A DNA stretch of 64,000 nucleotides, from positions 1 through 64,000 of the forward strand of contig SCSX01000010.1 of assembly GCA_004297825.1 (NCBI GenBank). Reading direction: 5' to 3'. Source of the stretch: Spirochaetota bacterium. GTDB lineage: Bacteria; Spirochaetota; UBA4802; UBA5368. The notes under the pieces are model-generated. The model saw nothing but the letters and a program-made list of their open reading frames with translations, made no database searches and was not told the DNA's origin. This document shows, piece after piece, positions 44,002-52,901 of this stretch (positions within the stretch are counted from its first letter, which is position 1; the number at the start of each line of letters is the position of its first letter). The translations under genes and the position numbers were made by a program.

Positions 44002-45990
44002 ATGAGCAAGCTGAAGGATCTACTGGCCGCTATCGACGATGAAGATGAAAGCCCCGAAAATGAAATCGAGGTCTTCGCCGACTCGGTAAAACAGGCCCTG
44101 GAACTCGCATCGAAGGACCTGGGCGTGGAAATTTCCTCCCTCGACTACGATATACTGGTAAAAGGCACCAAGGGCGTACTGGGCATGGGACGGCAGCCCT
44201 ACAGGGTGCTTGTCCGCCAGCTGAAGGTTGAGCACGAAGACAAATACGGCGACCTGGAAGAGCTCGATCAGAAGCTCTCGCGGACGGTTGAAACCGATAT
44301 CGAATTCAAGCACGTCGAGAAGACCCAGGAAGGCAAGTTCAAGGTCCGCGTCACGCGCACCGGGATATGGCTCACCGTTACCCCCGCCTCGCCGGGAAGA
44401 AAAGCGGTGGAGTCCGCCGATATACAGAACAGGCTGCTCGCGATGCGCGTCACCAACGCCGATCTGCGCAAGATCGAAAAGGAAGTCCGGTCACCCTCCA
44501 GCAAGCCGGTGAAGGTTGGCGACTGGATCCCCAATCCCGAATACGACGGCTCCCTTACCGTGGAGGTATCGGAAGACGAAATGAAGGTATTCGTTCATTT
44601 CGTGCCTCCCCGGTTCTCGGGCAGCCACCTCGAGGTTGACGATGTCGTCTCCGCCCTCAAGCGCGCAGGCGTGCTGTCCGGCATCCAGGAGCAGAGGATC
44701 CGCGATTACCTCGATCAAATGGATTACAGCCGTCCGCTCCTTGCCGCGGAGGGAATGCCGCCCCGCCACGGAAAGGATGCCTTTGTCGATTACAAGGTTC
44801 GCGTCAATAAAAACAACGTGAGCTTCTCCGAGGACGAAAAGGGACAGGTCGATTTCAAGAACCTCGACCTGCTCGAAAATGTGGTCGTGGGGCAGATACT
44901 CGCCGTCAAGGTCCCGGCGCAGCAGGGCATTCCGGGGAGGTCCATCGCGAACAGGATACTTCCCGCGCGCTCCGGGAAGGACACCCCGTTCAGGTACGGC
45001 AAGGGCACCATACTCTCCGAGGACGGAACCGAGCTGAGCGCCGAGATAAACGGGCAGGTGGTTTTTCTCAACGGGAAGATCAGCGTGGAGCCTGTGTACG
45101 TAGTCAAGGGCGACGTCTCGCTCGAAACCGGAAACGTGGTATTCCTGGGTTCGGTGGTCATAGGCGGGAACGTGCAGGACAATTTCGTGGTGAAGGCCGC
45201 CGGCAACATCGAGGTGAAGGGATCCGTGGGGAAAGCGTTCCTCGAGGCCGAGGGAGACATCATCGTTCGCCAGGGCATGATGGGACGCGAAGAGGCGAAG
45301 ATAGAATCTACCGGCGGATCGGTGTACGCGAATTTCATACAGTCGTGCCATGTCTACGCGGAAAAGGACGTGATCGCGTCCGAGGGCATCCTGCATTCGC
45401 ACGTCGACGCGGTCAATCGCGTGCTCTGCCATGGCAAGCGCGCCCGGGTTGTGGGCGGCGTCATCCGCGCCGGGGACGAGGTGAACGCGAGCGTGATCGG
45501 GGCGGACTCCTTCACCAAGACTGAGGTGCGCGTGGGGATCAATCCTAAGGTGCTTCAGCAGATATCCGACATGGAAAACGTGAAAAAGCAGGTCGAGGAG
45601 GATCTCGAGAAGCTCAACAAGGATATAACCACCCTGAATTCCCAGAAGCTCGTTTCCGGCGGAAAGCTTCCCCCCGACAAGCTGGAAATGCTGCAGAAGC
45701 TTACCCAGCAGAAGGAAAAGGGACAGACCAGGGTCGAAGAGCTCAAGATGGAGCTCGAAGAGCTCAAGGAATACCTGGGCATGCTCGAGCAGAAGGGAAA
45801 GGTGTGCGCCGAAAAGGTGGTCTACCCCGGGGTGGAGATTTATATCAAGGACAAGCGTTTCGCAGCCAAGGACCCGTACAACCATATCAAGTTTTCGCTC
45901 GAGGGCGGGGAAATCAAGCTTTCGGAATACGAGAAGCCCGAGATCAGCGAGGAGGTAAGCAGGATCGCGCGGATACGCAAAAGGCGCTGA
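44002..45990 (+). CDS. FapA-like protein with Jag-N and DUF342 domains
   Basis: A protein of about 662 residues. The N terminus (to about 75) has the Jag-N pattern (VKQALELASKDLGVEIS...LVKGTKGVLGMG). The middle and C-terminal parts are DUF342/FapA: PPRHGKDAFVDYKVRVNKN, a glycine-punctuated beta-helix (VKGDVSLETGNVVFLGSVVI, NIEVKGSVGKAFLEAEGDII), and a coiled coil (residues about 520-600) rich in lysine and glutamate. FapA proteins are linked to flagellar assembly and polar localisation. It lies within five bases of fliA. The start is uncertain: ATG 44002 and TTG 43990 are both possible and neither has a strong ribosome binding site. Confidence 0.85.
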   Translation: MSKLKDLLAAIDDEDESPENEIEVFADSVKQALELASKDLGVEISSLDYDILVKGTKGVLGMGRQPYRVLVRQLKVEHEDKYGDLEELDQKLSRTVETDIEFKHVEKTQEGKFKVRVTRTGIWLTVTPASPGRKAVESADIQNRLLAMRVTNADLRKIEKEVRSPSSKPVKVGDWIPNPEYDGSLTVEVSEDEMKVFVHFVPPRFSGSHLEVDDVVSALKRAGVLSGIQEQRIRDYLDQMDYSRPLLAAEGMPPRHGKDAFVDYKVRVNKNNVSFSEDEKGQVDFKNLDLLENVVVGQILAVKVPAQQGIPGRSIANRILPARSGKDTPFRYGKGTILSEDGTELSAEINGQVVFLNGKISVEPVYVVKGDVSLETGNVVFLGSVVIGGNVQDNFVVKAAGNIEVKGSVGKAFLEAEGDIIVRQGMMGREEAKIESTGGSVYANFIQSCHVYAEKDVIASEGILHSHVDAVNRVLCHGKRARVVGGVIRAGDEVNASVIGADSFTKTEVRVGINPKVLQQISDMENVKKQVEEDLEKLNKDITTLNSQKLVSGGKLPPDKLEMLQKLTQQKEKGQTRVEELKMELEELKEYLGMLEQKGKVCAEKVVYPGVEIYIKDKRFAAKDPYNHIKFSLEGGEIKLSEYEKPEISEEVSRIARIRKRR

Positions 45991-46044
45991 CCCGCACGCC
46001 GCGGGAAGGCGCGAAGCGCAGTTCGTACCGTACAGGAGCGGTAT

Positions 46045-46368
46045 ATGTCAATCAAGCCGATAGACATGCAGTCGAACGTAGGCCAGATGCACGAGGTCGC
46101 CCGTACCACCCACGTGAGAGCGGAGGCACTGGTCGAGCAGCAGCATGTTCTCGATAAGGAATCGGTGGACAAGGGCAACCTGGTGAACTCCCGGCTGGAA
46201 GAGAACAAGAAGGCGGAGAAGGGCATCATAATGCGGGAGGAGCGAAACCAGAAGCGGGGTGAAGGGCATGGCGATCGCGGCGAGGGGAAAGGGCATGGCA
46301 GTCCCGACGAAAAGGCCCCGCCCCTCGAGGACGAAAAGCTCGGACGCATTGTCGATATTAAGAAATAA
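46045..46368 (+). CDS. Small charged protein in the flagellar cluster, unknown function
   Basis: A 107-residue soluble protein. The N-terminal 60 residues look like a helical hairpin or coiled coil (IDMQSNVGQMHEVARTTHVR, then VEQQHVLDKESVDKGNL), and the rest is low-complexity, charged and glycine-rich (KRGEGHGDRGEGKGHG). No family is recognised. The ribosome binding site CAGGAGCGG is good. It lies between the FapA-like gene and the SwrB-like gene in the same direction, so a role linked to motility is likely from position only. Confidence 0.7.
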   Translation: MSIKPIDMQSNVGQMHEVARTTHVRAEALVEQQHVLDKESVDKGNLVNSRLEENKKAEKGIIMREERNQKRGEGHGDRGEGKGHGSPDEKAPPLEDEKLGRIVDIKK

Positions 46369-46397
46369 TCCTGCTTCATGGCAAAGGATGGAAGCGT

Positions 46398-47234
46398 ATG
46401 CAATTCGCCGTTTTGATATTTATTAATATTATTCTCTGGGCGCTGTTTTACCTGGTGATCAGCCTGAAACTGGAGCGGTCGGCCACGGAATTCCGCGAGA
46501 AGCGGTTCAGGCGGGAAATGGACGAAGTGATCCGGGAGTTCAACGAAACCGCGGAGCGCAACATCTCGATACTCGAGAACAGGATCGCGATCATGAAAAA
46601 GATACTCGCGAACACGGGAGCGCTCCGCAGCGTCGATATCAGCCTCATGGACGACGACGTTTCCGCCCCGCGCGAACCGGCCGGGAACGCCCGCCGCACA
46701 ACGCCCGAACCCGACTGGATCGCCGAGGTCGAAAGGCCCGATCCCGCCCCTTCGTTTCGTACAAGGGAGACCGGGAACGGCACTATGTCCGCACCCGGGG
46801 AGCCCGGTCTCGCCTTCCACGTATCCATGACAATGCGGATGCTTGGCGAGAGGGCCCTCAAGCTGAGGAACTCGCTCCTGGAATTCGTCTATGCCCGGCT
46901 TACCCGCGACGAGTCCGCCGCGGGTAAACCCGACGCTCCCGTCCGGAAAAGCGCTTTACAAGGCGGCGTTTTCGTGCATACTGGGGAAGGCGGGGGCCTG
47001 ATCGAGCGCGAATTGCAGAACGCAAAGCCGATGGCAGCGGAAAGGGAAGCCGACGCGGGCGAGCCGGATCTGAGCGAGGACGAGCTTGCCGAGATGTTCC
47101 AGGATTCCGATGACAAGTACGGGCTGGCGGCGGAGTTGTACAGGCAGGGCTATTCGCTTGAAATGCTTTCCCGCAGTTCATCCATTCCGCCGGGTGAAAT
47201 CAGGCTCGTGCTCAATCTTAATAAATCGTTGTGA
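46398..47234 (+). CDS. SwrB/DUF6115-like membrane-anchored coiled-coil protein
   Basis: A 278-residue protein. An N-terminal membrane helix (AVLIFINIILWALFYLVISL) is followed by a coiled coil (about residues 24-75), a long polar linker, and a C-terminal module DDKYGLAAELYRQGYSLEML ... SIPPGEIRLVLNLNKSL that looks like a small helix-turn-helix. The same architecture occurs in SwrB (DUF6115) of Bacillus, encoded near sigD, which promotes completion of the flagellar export gate, and in DUF2802 proteins of Proteobacteria. The homology is inferred from architecture and gene context. The next gene is cheR. Confidence 0.65.
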   Translation: MQFAVLIFINIILWALFYLVISLKLERSATEFREKRFRREMDEVIREFNETAERNISILENRIAIMKKILANTGALRSVDISLMDDDVSAPREPAGNARRTTPEPDWIAEVERPDPAPSFRTRETGNGTMSAPGEPGLAFHVSMTMRMLGERALKLRNSLLEFVYARLTRDESAAGKPDAPVRKSALQGGVFVHTGEGGGLIERELQNAKPMAAEREADAGEPDLSEDELAEMFQDSDDKYGLAAELYRQGYSLEMLSRSSSIPPGEIRLVLNLNKSL

Positions 47235-47331
47235 AATCGTACGGATTTCCGGAAAGGTGATATACTGGTCGCGTGTGACCCGTCGCCCCGGGGTGACGAG
47301 GCCTTCGTATGAATGGAAGAGGTATAACCAG

Positions 47332-48192
47332 TTGATTGACTTCAGTATGATCAAGCGTCTCACCGAAGAGGAATTCAGGAAATTCGCGAGGCTCATCTAT
47401 GATGAGAGCGGGATTTTCATGAAGGACACCAAGATCACCCTGCTCTCCAACAGGCTGCGCAAGCGTCTCCAGGCGCTCAAGCTCGATTCATTCACCGACT
47501 ATTTCGACTACATTCAGAAACTCCCCGACAAGTCCAAGGAAATCGAAGAGCTTATCGACGTGGTGTCGACGAACGAGACCTATTTTTTCCGGAACGAGCG
47601 CCAATTCGAAGCCCTCATAAAGCACTCGTTTCCGGACATATCGAAAAAGAAGACCGATAAGCGGCTTCGCATCTGGAGCGCTGGCTGCTCCACGGGGGAG
47701 GAACCGTACACCCTCGCGATCTGCGTGCTTGAAAACCTAAACCTGTTCCAGGGATGGCAGATCGAGATCATCGCCACCGACATAGCGCCCTCCGTGCTCG
47801 ATTTCGCGCGCAAGGGGGAGTACTCGGGCCGCAGGATAGAGAAGGTGCCGCCCGAAATCATGAAAAAATATTTCATCCAGGATAAGCAGTATCCCGAGGT
47901 GTTCGCGATAAGCGAAAGCGCGAAGAAGCTGGTGAAATTCTACTACCTCAACCTGTTCAAGAACCAGTATCCCAAGGACATGGACGTGATCTTCTGCCGC
48001 AACGTGATGATATATTTCGACCGGGAGCACCAGCGGCAGCTCGTGGGGGGATTCGCGAAGGTGCTCGCGAAAACAGGATACCTTTATATCGGCCATTCAG
48101 AGACGCTTCATTCCATCTCCGAGGATTTCGTCTATGTGAAACTCCTGGACTCGCCGGTGTATGTTCCCAAGGAGCGCGCGAATGAATTTTAA
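47332..48192 (+). CDS. cheR: Chemotaxis protein methyltransferase CheR
   Basis: A 286-residue SAM-dependent enzyme that methylates glutamates on chemoreceptors. The N-terminal helical domain (LTEEEFRKFARLIYDESGIF, KITLLSNRLRKRLQALK) is followed by VVSTNETYFFRNERQFEAL and the SAM site LRIWSAGCSTGEEPYTLAI. Later motifs are EIIATDIAPSVLDFARKGEY and DVIFCRNVMIYFD. TTG at 47332 has GGAAGAGG upstream at nine bases; ATG at 47347 is an alternative without such a site. The gene overlaps cheD by 11 bases. Confidence 0.95.
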   Translation: MIDFSMIKRLTEEEFRKFARLIYDESGIFMKDTKITLLSNRLRKRLQALKLDSFTDYFDYIQKLPDKSKEIEELIDVVSTNETYFFRNERQFEALIKHSFPDISKKKTDKRLRIWSAGCSTGEEPYTLAICVLENLNLFQGWQIEIIATDIAPSVLDFARKGEYSGRRIEKVPPEIMKKYFIQDKQYPEVFAISESAKKLVKFYYLNLFKNQYPKDMDVIFCRNVMIYFDREHQRQLVGGFAKVLAKTGYLYIGHSETLHSISEDFVYVKLLDSPVYVPKERANEF

Positions 48193-48661
48193 ACTCGTCA
48201 ACGTGGGCATCGCCGATATCGGCGTCGCCATGACGCCCGATATCCTGAGGACCATTCTGGGTTCCTGCGTGGGGATATGCCTTCACGACCCGTCGTCAAG
48301 GGTCGCCGGGCTTTCGCATATCATGCTGCCCGAGCATTCCGATTCGAACTCCAACGAGAAGAAATACGCCGATACGGCCATCCCCCTGCTCATCACCAGG
48401 ATGGAGGAATCGGGGGCGAAAAGGTCGAATATCCAGGCGAAGATCGTGGGCGGGGCCATGATGTTCAAAATTTCCGAGAGCAGCATGATGAGCGAGATCG
48501 GCCGGAACAACGTGAAGAAGGTCCGGGAGGTGCTCCAGGCCCAGGGGATCGGCATCGTCGCCGAGGACGTGGGGGGCGACTACGGCAGGACCATCGATTT
48601 TTACGCCGAGAACGGGCAGCTCAAGATACGGTCGCTCGGTCGTTCCGAAAAAATCCTTTGA
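48182..48661 (+). CDS. cheD: Chemoreceptor glutamine deamidase CheD
   Basis: A 159-residue enzyme that converts receptor glutamines to glutamates. The catalytic residues are Cys29 in LGSCVGICL and His46 in LSHIMLP. AKIVGGAMMF and IGRNNVKKVREVL, which match the family core (VR.VGGA.MF, IG..N...V...L), are present. ATG at 48182 has AAGGAG six bases upstream and lies within the 3' end of cheR, so the pair is probably translated together. In spirochaete and Bacillus-like systems, CheD works with CheC; CheC itself is not in the window. Confidence 0.94.
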   Translation: MNFKLVNVGIADIGVAMTPDILRTILGSCVGICLHDPSSRVAGLSHIMLPEHSDSNSNEKKYADTAIPLLITRMEESGAKRSNIQAKIVGGAMMFKISESSMMSEIGRNNVKKVREVLQAQGIGIVAEDVGGDYGRTIDFYAENGQLKIRSLGRSEKIL

Positions 48662-48668
48662 GGCGCCC

Positions 48669-49535
48669 ATGGAAAGCATGACAGGTTACGGATTCGCGGA
48701 GCGGACGGCCCCGCAGTTCTCTTTCTCGACGGAAATTCGATCGCTCAACTCCAAGTACCTGGAGATCGAGGTGAACCTTCCCCGCATCATGCGGAACGAC
48801 GAGAGCGAGCTCGAGAGCGTATTAAAGAAAGGCTTTGGGCGCGGGAAGGTGCAGCTTTCCATCGAGATTTACGACTGGGCCGAGACGCGGGCGGTATCGG
48901 TGGATCGCGAGCTTTTAAAAAAGTACTACCGGGAGGTTACCCGGGCAGTCGATGAGCTCAAGATAAAAAACCCGGTGAGCGTCGACGTGCTGCTGGGAAT
49001 GGAAGGGGTGATCAGCCGCGAGAAATCGGTTCTCCAGGAGAAGAGCCGGAATGAGGTCTTCAAGGCGGTCGAGGCGGCCATGGAAATGGCAATCAGGATG
49101 CGCCGGAGGGAAGGGGCGTCCACAGCCCGCGATTTGAAGAAATCGCTGGACGAGATCGCGGGCCGGGTGAAGACGATCGAAAAACGCTCGGGCGAGATGG
49201 CGCGCGGCCTCTACGAGAAGCTCACGAAAAGCATCGAGGCAATAGCGGGCGCGAAGATCGAGGACACAAGGCTGTACACGGAAGTCGCGATACTCGCCGA
49301 CAAGCACGATGTCAACGAGGAGATCATGCGGCTGAAAGACCACATGGTGAAGTTTCGCCAGGTGATGAAGGAGAACGAGCAGGTGGGCAAGAAGCTGGAC
49401 TTCCTTGCCCAGGAGATGTTTCGCGAGATCAACACGATAGGCTCCAAGGCGAACAGCTCCGAGATAGCGCACCTCGTGGTCGACATGAAGAATCATATCG
49501 ACAAGATACGCGAGCAATGCAGAAATATCGTATAG
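48669..49535 (+). CDS. yicC: YicC-family endoribonuclease
   Basis: A 288-residue protein with both family domains. The N-terminal YicC_N part starts [11 protein letters not shown] and continues [20 protein letters not shown]. The C-terminal DUF1732 part ends with [41 protein letters not shown] and [20 protein letters not shown]. Members are RNases that influence sRNA turnover in E. coli. It lies seven bases after cheD and ten bases before remA; the order yicC-remA-gmk-rpoZ also occurs in Firmicutes. Confidence 0.93.
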   Translation: MESMTGYGFAERTAPQFSFSTEIRSLNSKYLEIEVNLPRIMRNDESELESVLKKGFGRGKVQLSIEIYDWAETRAVSVDRELLKKYYREVTRAVDELKIKNPVSVDVLLGMEGVISREKSVLQEKSRNEVFKAVEAAMEMAIRMRRREGASTARDLKKSLDEIAGRVKTIEKRSGEMARGLYEKLTKSIEAIAGAKIEDTRLYTEVAILADKHDVNEEIMRLKDHMVKFRQVMKENEQVGKKLDFLAQEMFREINTIGSKANSSEIAHLVVDMKNHIDKIREQCRNIV

Positions 49536-49545
49536 GGTGTGCAGG

Positions 49546-49794
49546 ATGAAGACAACCCTCATTAATATCGGATTTGGCAACGCCGTTGTAGCCGGGCGCG
49601 TCATCGGCGTGATCACCCCGCAGTCCGCTTCCGGGAAGCGCATTCGGGAAGAGGCCAAGGATAACAAACTGCTTATCGACGCCACCCATGGCCGGAAGAC
49701 CAGGGCCATAATAATCATGGACAGCGGTCACATAGTCCTGTCCGCCATGCAGCCCGAGACCCTTTCCAACCGACTATCGAGCGATGCCGAATAG
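49546..49794 (+). CDS. remA: RemA/DUF370-family DNA-binding regulator
   Basis: An 82-residue protein matching the DUF370 family: [51 protein letters not shown], and [19 protein letters not shown]. In Bacillus, RemA is an octameric DNA-binding protein that activates biofilm matrix genes and wraps DNA; elsewhere it is often encoded next to gmk, as here. The ATG at 49546 has a nearby CAGG. The stop codon overlaps the start of gmk by 11 bases. The function in spirochaetes is not established. Confidence 0.9.
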   Translation: MKTTLINIGFGNAVVAGRVIGVITPQSASGKRIREEAKDNKLLIDATHGRKTRAIIIMDSGHIVLSAMQPETLSNRLSSDAE

Positions 49795-50425
49795 CCGCCT
49801 ATCGATCGTCGTCTCCGCCCCCTCGGGAGCCGGCAAGAGCACCATAATCCGCGCCCTCCTTAAATTGGAGACGGGGCTGGAATTCTCAATTTCGACTACG
49901 ACACGCCCGCCGCGCCCGGACGAGAAGGAAGGGGTGGATTACCACTTCGTATCGGAAGGGGATTTCGAGGATATGAAGAGGCACGATGAGTTCCTGGAAT
50001 GGGCGATAGTTCACAACAACAAATATGCTACCTCTAAAAAAGAGGTTGACAGGATACACCGCATGGGAAAAATCCCCATATTCGACGTGGATGTACAGGG
50101 TGCCCGCGGCCTCAAAGCACGGCTGGAGAACGGGGTATTCGTGTTTGTCGTACCCCCTTCACCGTCGGTTCTACAAAAACGCCTGCGTGACAGAAATACG
50201 GAAACGGAAGATACGCTCAGGGTCCGAATGCGCACAATGGTCACCGAGTTGCAGGAATACGGAAATTTTGACTATATTGTGATCAATGACGATGTCGGGC
50301 GTGCCGTAAATGATTTCAGGGCTATCATCCAGGCCGAACGATGCAGGACGCGCCGGATGGAGCCATTTATCAGGGAGTGGGAGGTCGCACGTGATAATTC
50401 CTTTGGAAAAGCTGATAGCGTATAA
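49784..50425 (+). CDS. gmk: Guanylate kinase
   Basis: A 213-residue enzyme that phosphorylates GMP to GDP. The P-loop [10 protein letters not shown] is at residues 11-20. The GMP-binding segment contains [20 protein letters not shown] and [16 protein letters not shown], and [13 protein letters not shown] holds the catalytic acidic strand. Length is normal. The start overlaps remA, and the 3' end contains the rpoZ start (35-base overlap), so remA, gmk and rpoZ are tightly packed in one operon. Confidence 0.96.
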   Translation: MPNSRLSIVVSAPSGAGKSTIIRALLKLETGLEFSISTTTRPPRPDEKEGVDYHFVSEGDFEDMKRHDEFLEWAIVHNNKYATSKKEVDRIHRMGKIPIFDVDVQGARGLKARLENGVFVFVVPPSPSVLQKRLRDRNTETEDTLRVRMRTMVTELQEYGNFDYIVINDDVGRAVNDFRAIIQAERCRTRRMEPFIREWEVARDNSFGKADSV

Positions 50426-50588
50426 CCAGAACAGATATATCTTCTCGCGCGCAACGATGGTGATGGTGGATAAAATCGGGAACATCAAGGAGTACCCCGA
50501 GGAAGACACGAACTGGAAGGTTGTGCCCAATATCCTGCTTCTGGCGTTGAACGAGACTATCAAGTTTAAGCTGGGCGTGGAAGAATAA
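50391..50588 (+). CDS. rpoZ: RNA polymerase omega subunit
   Basis: A 65-residue protein ([20 protein letters not shown] ...) with the minimal omega pattern: the [20 protein letters not shown] helix region and a C-terminal VPNILLLALNETIKFK helix that corresponds to the conserved AL.EI..G.I segment. Omega stabilises the beta' subunit. GTG at 50391 has GGGAGG seven bases upstream and lies inside the end of gmk. The position directly after gmk supports the call. The sequence is shorter than the E. coli protein, as is common in spirochaetes. Confidence 0.8.
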   Translation: MIIPLEKLIAYNQNRYIFSRATMVMVDKIGNIKEYPEEDTNWKVVPNILLLALNETIKFKLGVEE

Positions 50589-50629
50589 ATCCGGGGCGTA
50601 CGCGCTCCGTTTATAAGGAAAATAGCAAG

Positions 50630-51541
50630 ATAAAAGCTGTTGCAGTCGTTGGACCGACCGCATCCGGGAAAACGGACCTCTCCCTCATGATCGGCGGCGG
50701 GCATTTCGAGATAGTATCGGCGGATTCCGTCCAGGTTTACCGGCTTCTCGATATCGGAAGCGGAAAGCCGGCCCCCGCGCAGCGGGAATCCGTCGTTCAT
50801 CATCTGGTGGATATCGTGGACCCCGATTTCCCCTTTACCGCGGGAGATTACTGCCGCGCGGCGCGGGAAGCGATGCTGGTCATCGAGGAGCGGGGCAAAA
50901 TACCGCTTTTCGTGGGCGGCACCGGTCTTTACATAGACGCCTTCTTCAAGGGCCTGGCGGAGATACCGCGTATCGACGGCCTCGTCAAGGAGGGGCTTTC
51001 CATGGAGATGGAGGTGCGGGGTCTCCCGGCGCTGTACGAAGAGCTCGGGGATATCGACGCCCCCTTCGCGGCGAGAATACATCCCAATGATCGCCAGCGC
51101 GTTCTAAGGGGACTGGAGGTGTTCAGGGGAACGGGCATCCCGCTCAGCGAATGGTTCAAAGGAACCGCGGGGGCCGATTCGCCGGAAGTCCTGTATATAG
51201 GGCTCAATCCCGACCGGGGGCTTTTGTATCGGCGCATCGACGCGCGGGTGGACCGCATGATGGAGCGGGGCTTCCTGGACGAGGTAAAGGCGCTCAGGGG
51301 CAGGGGATACGGCCCGGGGCTCAAGTCCATGAAGTCCATCGGCTACGCGGAGCTGAATTCCCACCTGGACGGGGGGCCGGGGTTTCCGGAGACCGTCGAG
51401 AAGATTAAGCTCGAAACCAGGCGGTACGCGAAACGCCAGATGACGTGGTTCAGGAAGAACCGGGAGGTGCGCTGGTTCGAGGAATTTGATCTTGCAAAAA
51501 TAAAGTCCCTGATATACTCATGGTTGGAAATTAAAATATAA
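50630..51541 (+). CDS. miaA: tRNA dimethylallyltransferase MiaA, apparent AUA start
   Basis: A 303-residue enzyme that adds dimethylallyl to A37 of tRNAs reading UNN codons. The P-loop GPTASGKT, then SADSVQVYRLLDIGSGKP, HHLVDIVDP, VGGTGLYIDAF and the C-terminal RRYAKRQMTWFRKN are all present. The first in-frame ATG (50687) would remove the P-loop. Upstream of it, the frame has no ATG, GTG, TTG or CTG back to the stop codon TAA at 50567-50569. ATA at 50630 gives the normal N terminus (KAVAVVGPTASGKT) and has AAGGA ten bases upstream, so an AUA start is inferred. Hfq follows, as in many bacteria. Confidence 0.9.
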   Translation: MKAVAVVGPTASGKTDLSLMIGGGHFEIVSADSVQVYRLLDIGSGKPAPAQRESVVHHLVDIVDPDFPFTAGDYCRAAREAMLVIEERGKIPLFVGGTGLYIDAFFKGLAEIPRIDGLVKEGLSMEMEVRGLPALYEELGDIDAPFAARIHPNDRQRVLRGLEVFRGTGIPLSEWFKGTAGADSPEVLYIGLNPDRGLLYRRIDARVDRMMERGFLDEVKALRGRGYGPGLKSMKSIGYAELNSHLDGGPGFPETVEKIKLETRRYAKRQMTWFRKNREVRWFEEFDLAKIKSLIYSWLEIKI

Positions 51542-51592
51542 AGGAACCGTTCTCCGGCCGTCTGTCAAAAATTTTACTACGGGGATGTACAG

Positions 51593-51826
51593 ATGTTAAA
51601 ACAAACAAAGAATCTGCAGGACAATTATCTCAATCTCGCCCGCAAGGAGAGGGTGGACATGACCATCTATCTCATGAACGGCGTGCCGATCAAGGGGAAA
51701 GTACTGAGCTTTGATAATTTCACCATCCTCGTGGAGGTTGACAAGCGGCAGAACCTGATTTACAAGCATGCCGTATCCACGATCGTTCCGATAAAGCCGC
51801 TGCAATACCGCGAAGAGGAGATATAA
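51593..51826 (+). CDS. hfq: RNA chaperone Hfq
   Basis: A 77-residue Sm-like protein that forms hexamers and pairs small RNAs with mRNAs. The Sm1 motif region is [20 protein letters not shown] with [20 protein letters not shown], and the Sm2 motif ends [10 protein letters not shown] (usual YKHAISTI). The N-terminal helix ([14 protein letters not shown]) is slightly diverged from the E. coli sequence. The C-terminal tail is short (PLQYREEEI). It follows miaA by 51 bases, matching the conserved miaA-hfq order. Confidence 0.96.
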   Translation: MLKQTKNLQDNYLNLARKERVDMTIYLMNGVPIKGKVLSFDNFTILVEVDKRQNLIYKHAVSTIVPIKPLQYREEEI

Positions 51827-51842
51827 CGGTTCGGGGCGTGAA

Positions 51843-52739
51843 ATGAGACGACCATATGGAATCTGGGTCGCGCTGATCCTGCTGCTTTTCATCGGGTATG
51901 CGTATTTTACCGCGGTGATCAAAATCGCGCCGGACGAGTATGCGGTTTCGGAAAACCAGCAGAACGGCGAATGCCTGCTCCTGGCGCCGGGCTACAATTT
52001 CCTGCCGCACGCCCTCATTCCGGGGAGGGTCTCCCTCACCCGGTTTCCGTGCAGGGTGTCCGAGCTGGTGGAGATCCGGCTTCCCATTCCGCCCCTTGAC
52101 GAGCTTAACAGCGAGTATTACTCGATACGCATGCCGATCACCCTTGCAGTCGAAGCCGATCCGGCCCGGCTTCTTGTCGATCCGGTTCGTCTCGTGAAGG
52201 ACAGACACGCGGTGATCGCCCTGTGCAAAAGGGCGCTCGAAGGTTTCTTTATGAAGGAATTCTCGCCCTACCTGGCGCCCGATTTCAACAGGGACGCCTT
52301 GATAGCGGCGATGGACGCCATGTTCAAATCGGCGCATGAGAAGCTCGCCGTGTATGCGGAGCGCCAGGGACTGCGCATCATTGCGCTGGATAGGTCGGGC
52401 GCGCTGATCGTGCCGGGGTATGGGACCTATTACGAGGGCCTCCGCTACCTGGATGAGCTTCGGGTTCTTGAAAAGAACAACCGCAAGGAGATGATCGCGC
52501 TCAATGCAGGACTGGAACGCGAGAAGCTGGCGAGGAAGGAGTTCATAGAAAAGCTCTCCGAGATAGCCCGCCTCATCAAATCGAATCCGGACCTCCTGAA
52601 ATATATTTATATTGACAGGCTGGGGGACAATGTGAAAGTGATCATTGCACCCGAAAAAAGCGGGATGCCGCTGGGACTTGGCTTGGAACAGCCGGCCGAG
52701 AAAGAACCCAGGAAAACCGAAGTCGATAACCTGCGCTAG
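51843..52739 (+). CDS. SPFH/band 7-like membrane protein
   Basis: A 298-residue protein with a single N-terminal membrane helix (IWVALILLLFIGYAYFTAVI) followed by an SPFH-type domain. Traces of the family are KIAPDEYAVSENQQNG, LLAPGYNFLPHALIPGRVSL, RMPITLAVEADPARLL and the helical part KELAxxx-like REKLARKEFIEKLSEIARLI. The C-terminal third is charged and may oligomerise as in stomatins. SPFH proteins organise membrane domains or regulate proteases such as FtsH (HflK/HflC are also next to hfq in many bacteria, an encouraging parallel). It lies 16 bases after hfq. Confidence 0.7.
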   Translation: MRRPYGIWVALILLLFIGYAYFTAVIKIAPDEYAVSENQQNGECLLLAPGYNFLPHALIPGRVSLTRFPCRVSELVEIRLPIPPLDELNSEYYSIRMPITLAVEADPARLLVDPVRLVKDRHAVIALCKRALEGFFMKEFSPYLAPDFNRDALIAAMDAMFKSAHEKLAVYAERQGLRIIALDRSGALIVPGYGTYYEGLRYLDELRVLEKNNRKEMIALNAGLEREKLARKEFIEKLSEIARLIKSNPDLLKYIYIDRLGDNVKVIIAPEKSGMPLGLGLEQPAEKEPRKTEVDNLR

Positions 52740-52786
52740 TCGCATGGTGAACGGATATTTTATTATTTGACCAGAAGGAGAGGGCT

Positions 52787-52876
52787 ATGCCTTGCGGTAG
52801 AAAGAAAAAGAGAAAGAAGATCGCGAACCATAAACGGAAGAAGAGAAGAAGACAGAATCGTCATAAGAAAAAATAG
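52787..52876 (+). CDS. Tiny basic ribosomal protein of the COX24/bS22 type
   Basis: A 29-codon gene: MPCGRKKKRKKIANHKRKKR, then RRQNRHKKK. This closely matches the short AURKAIP1/COX24-domain proteins of spirochaetes, Bacteroidetes and others (pattern MP.GKKRKRHK..THKRKKR.RKNRHK), relatives of mitochondrial mS38 that sit near the decoding region of the small subunit. AAGGAG lies eight bases before the ATG. The composition is almost entirely basic, and the gene is easily missed by automated annotation. It lies 47 bases after the SPFH-like gene. Confidence 0.88.
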   Translation: MPCGRKKKRKKIANHKRKKRRRQNRHKKK

Positions 52877-52901
52877 ACGCATAACGGAATCGCGAGCGCC
52901 A

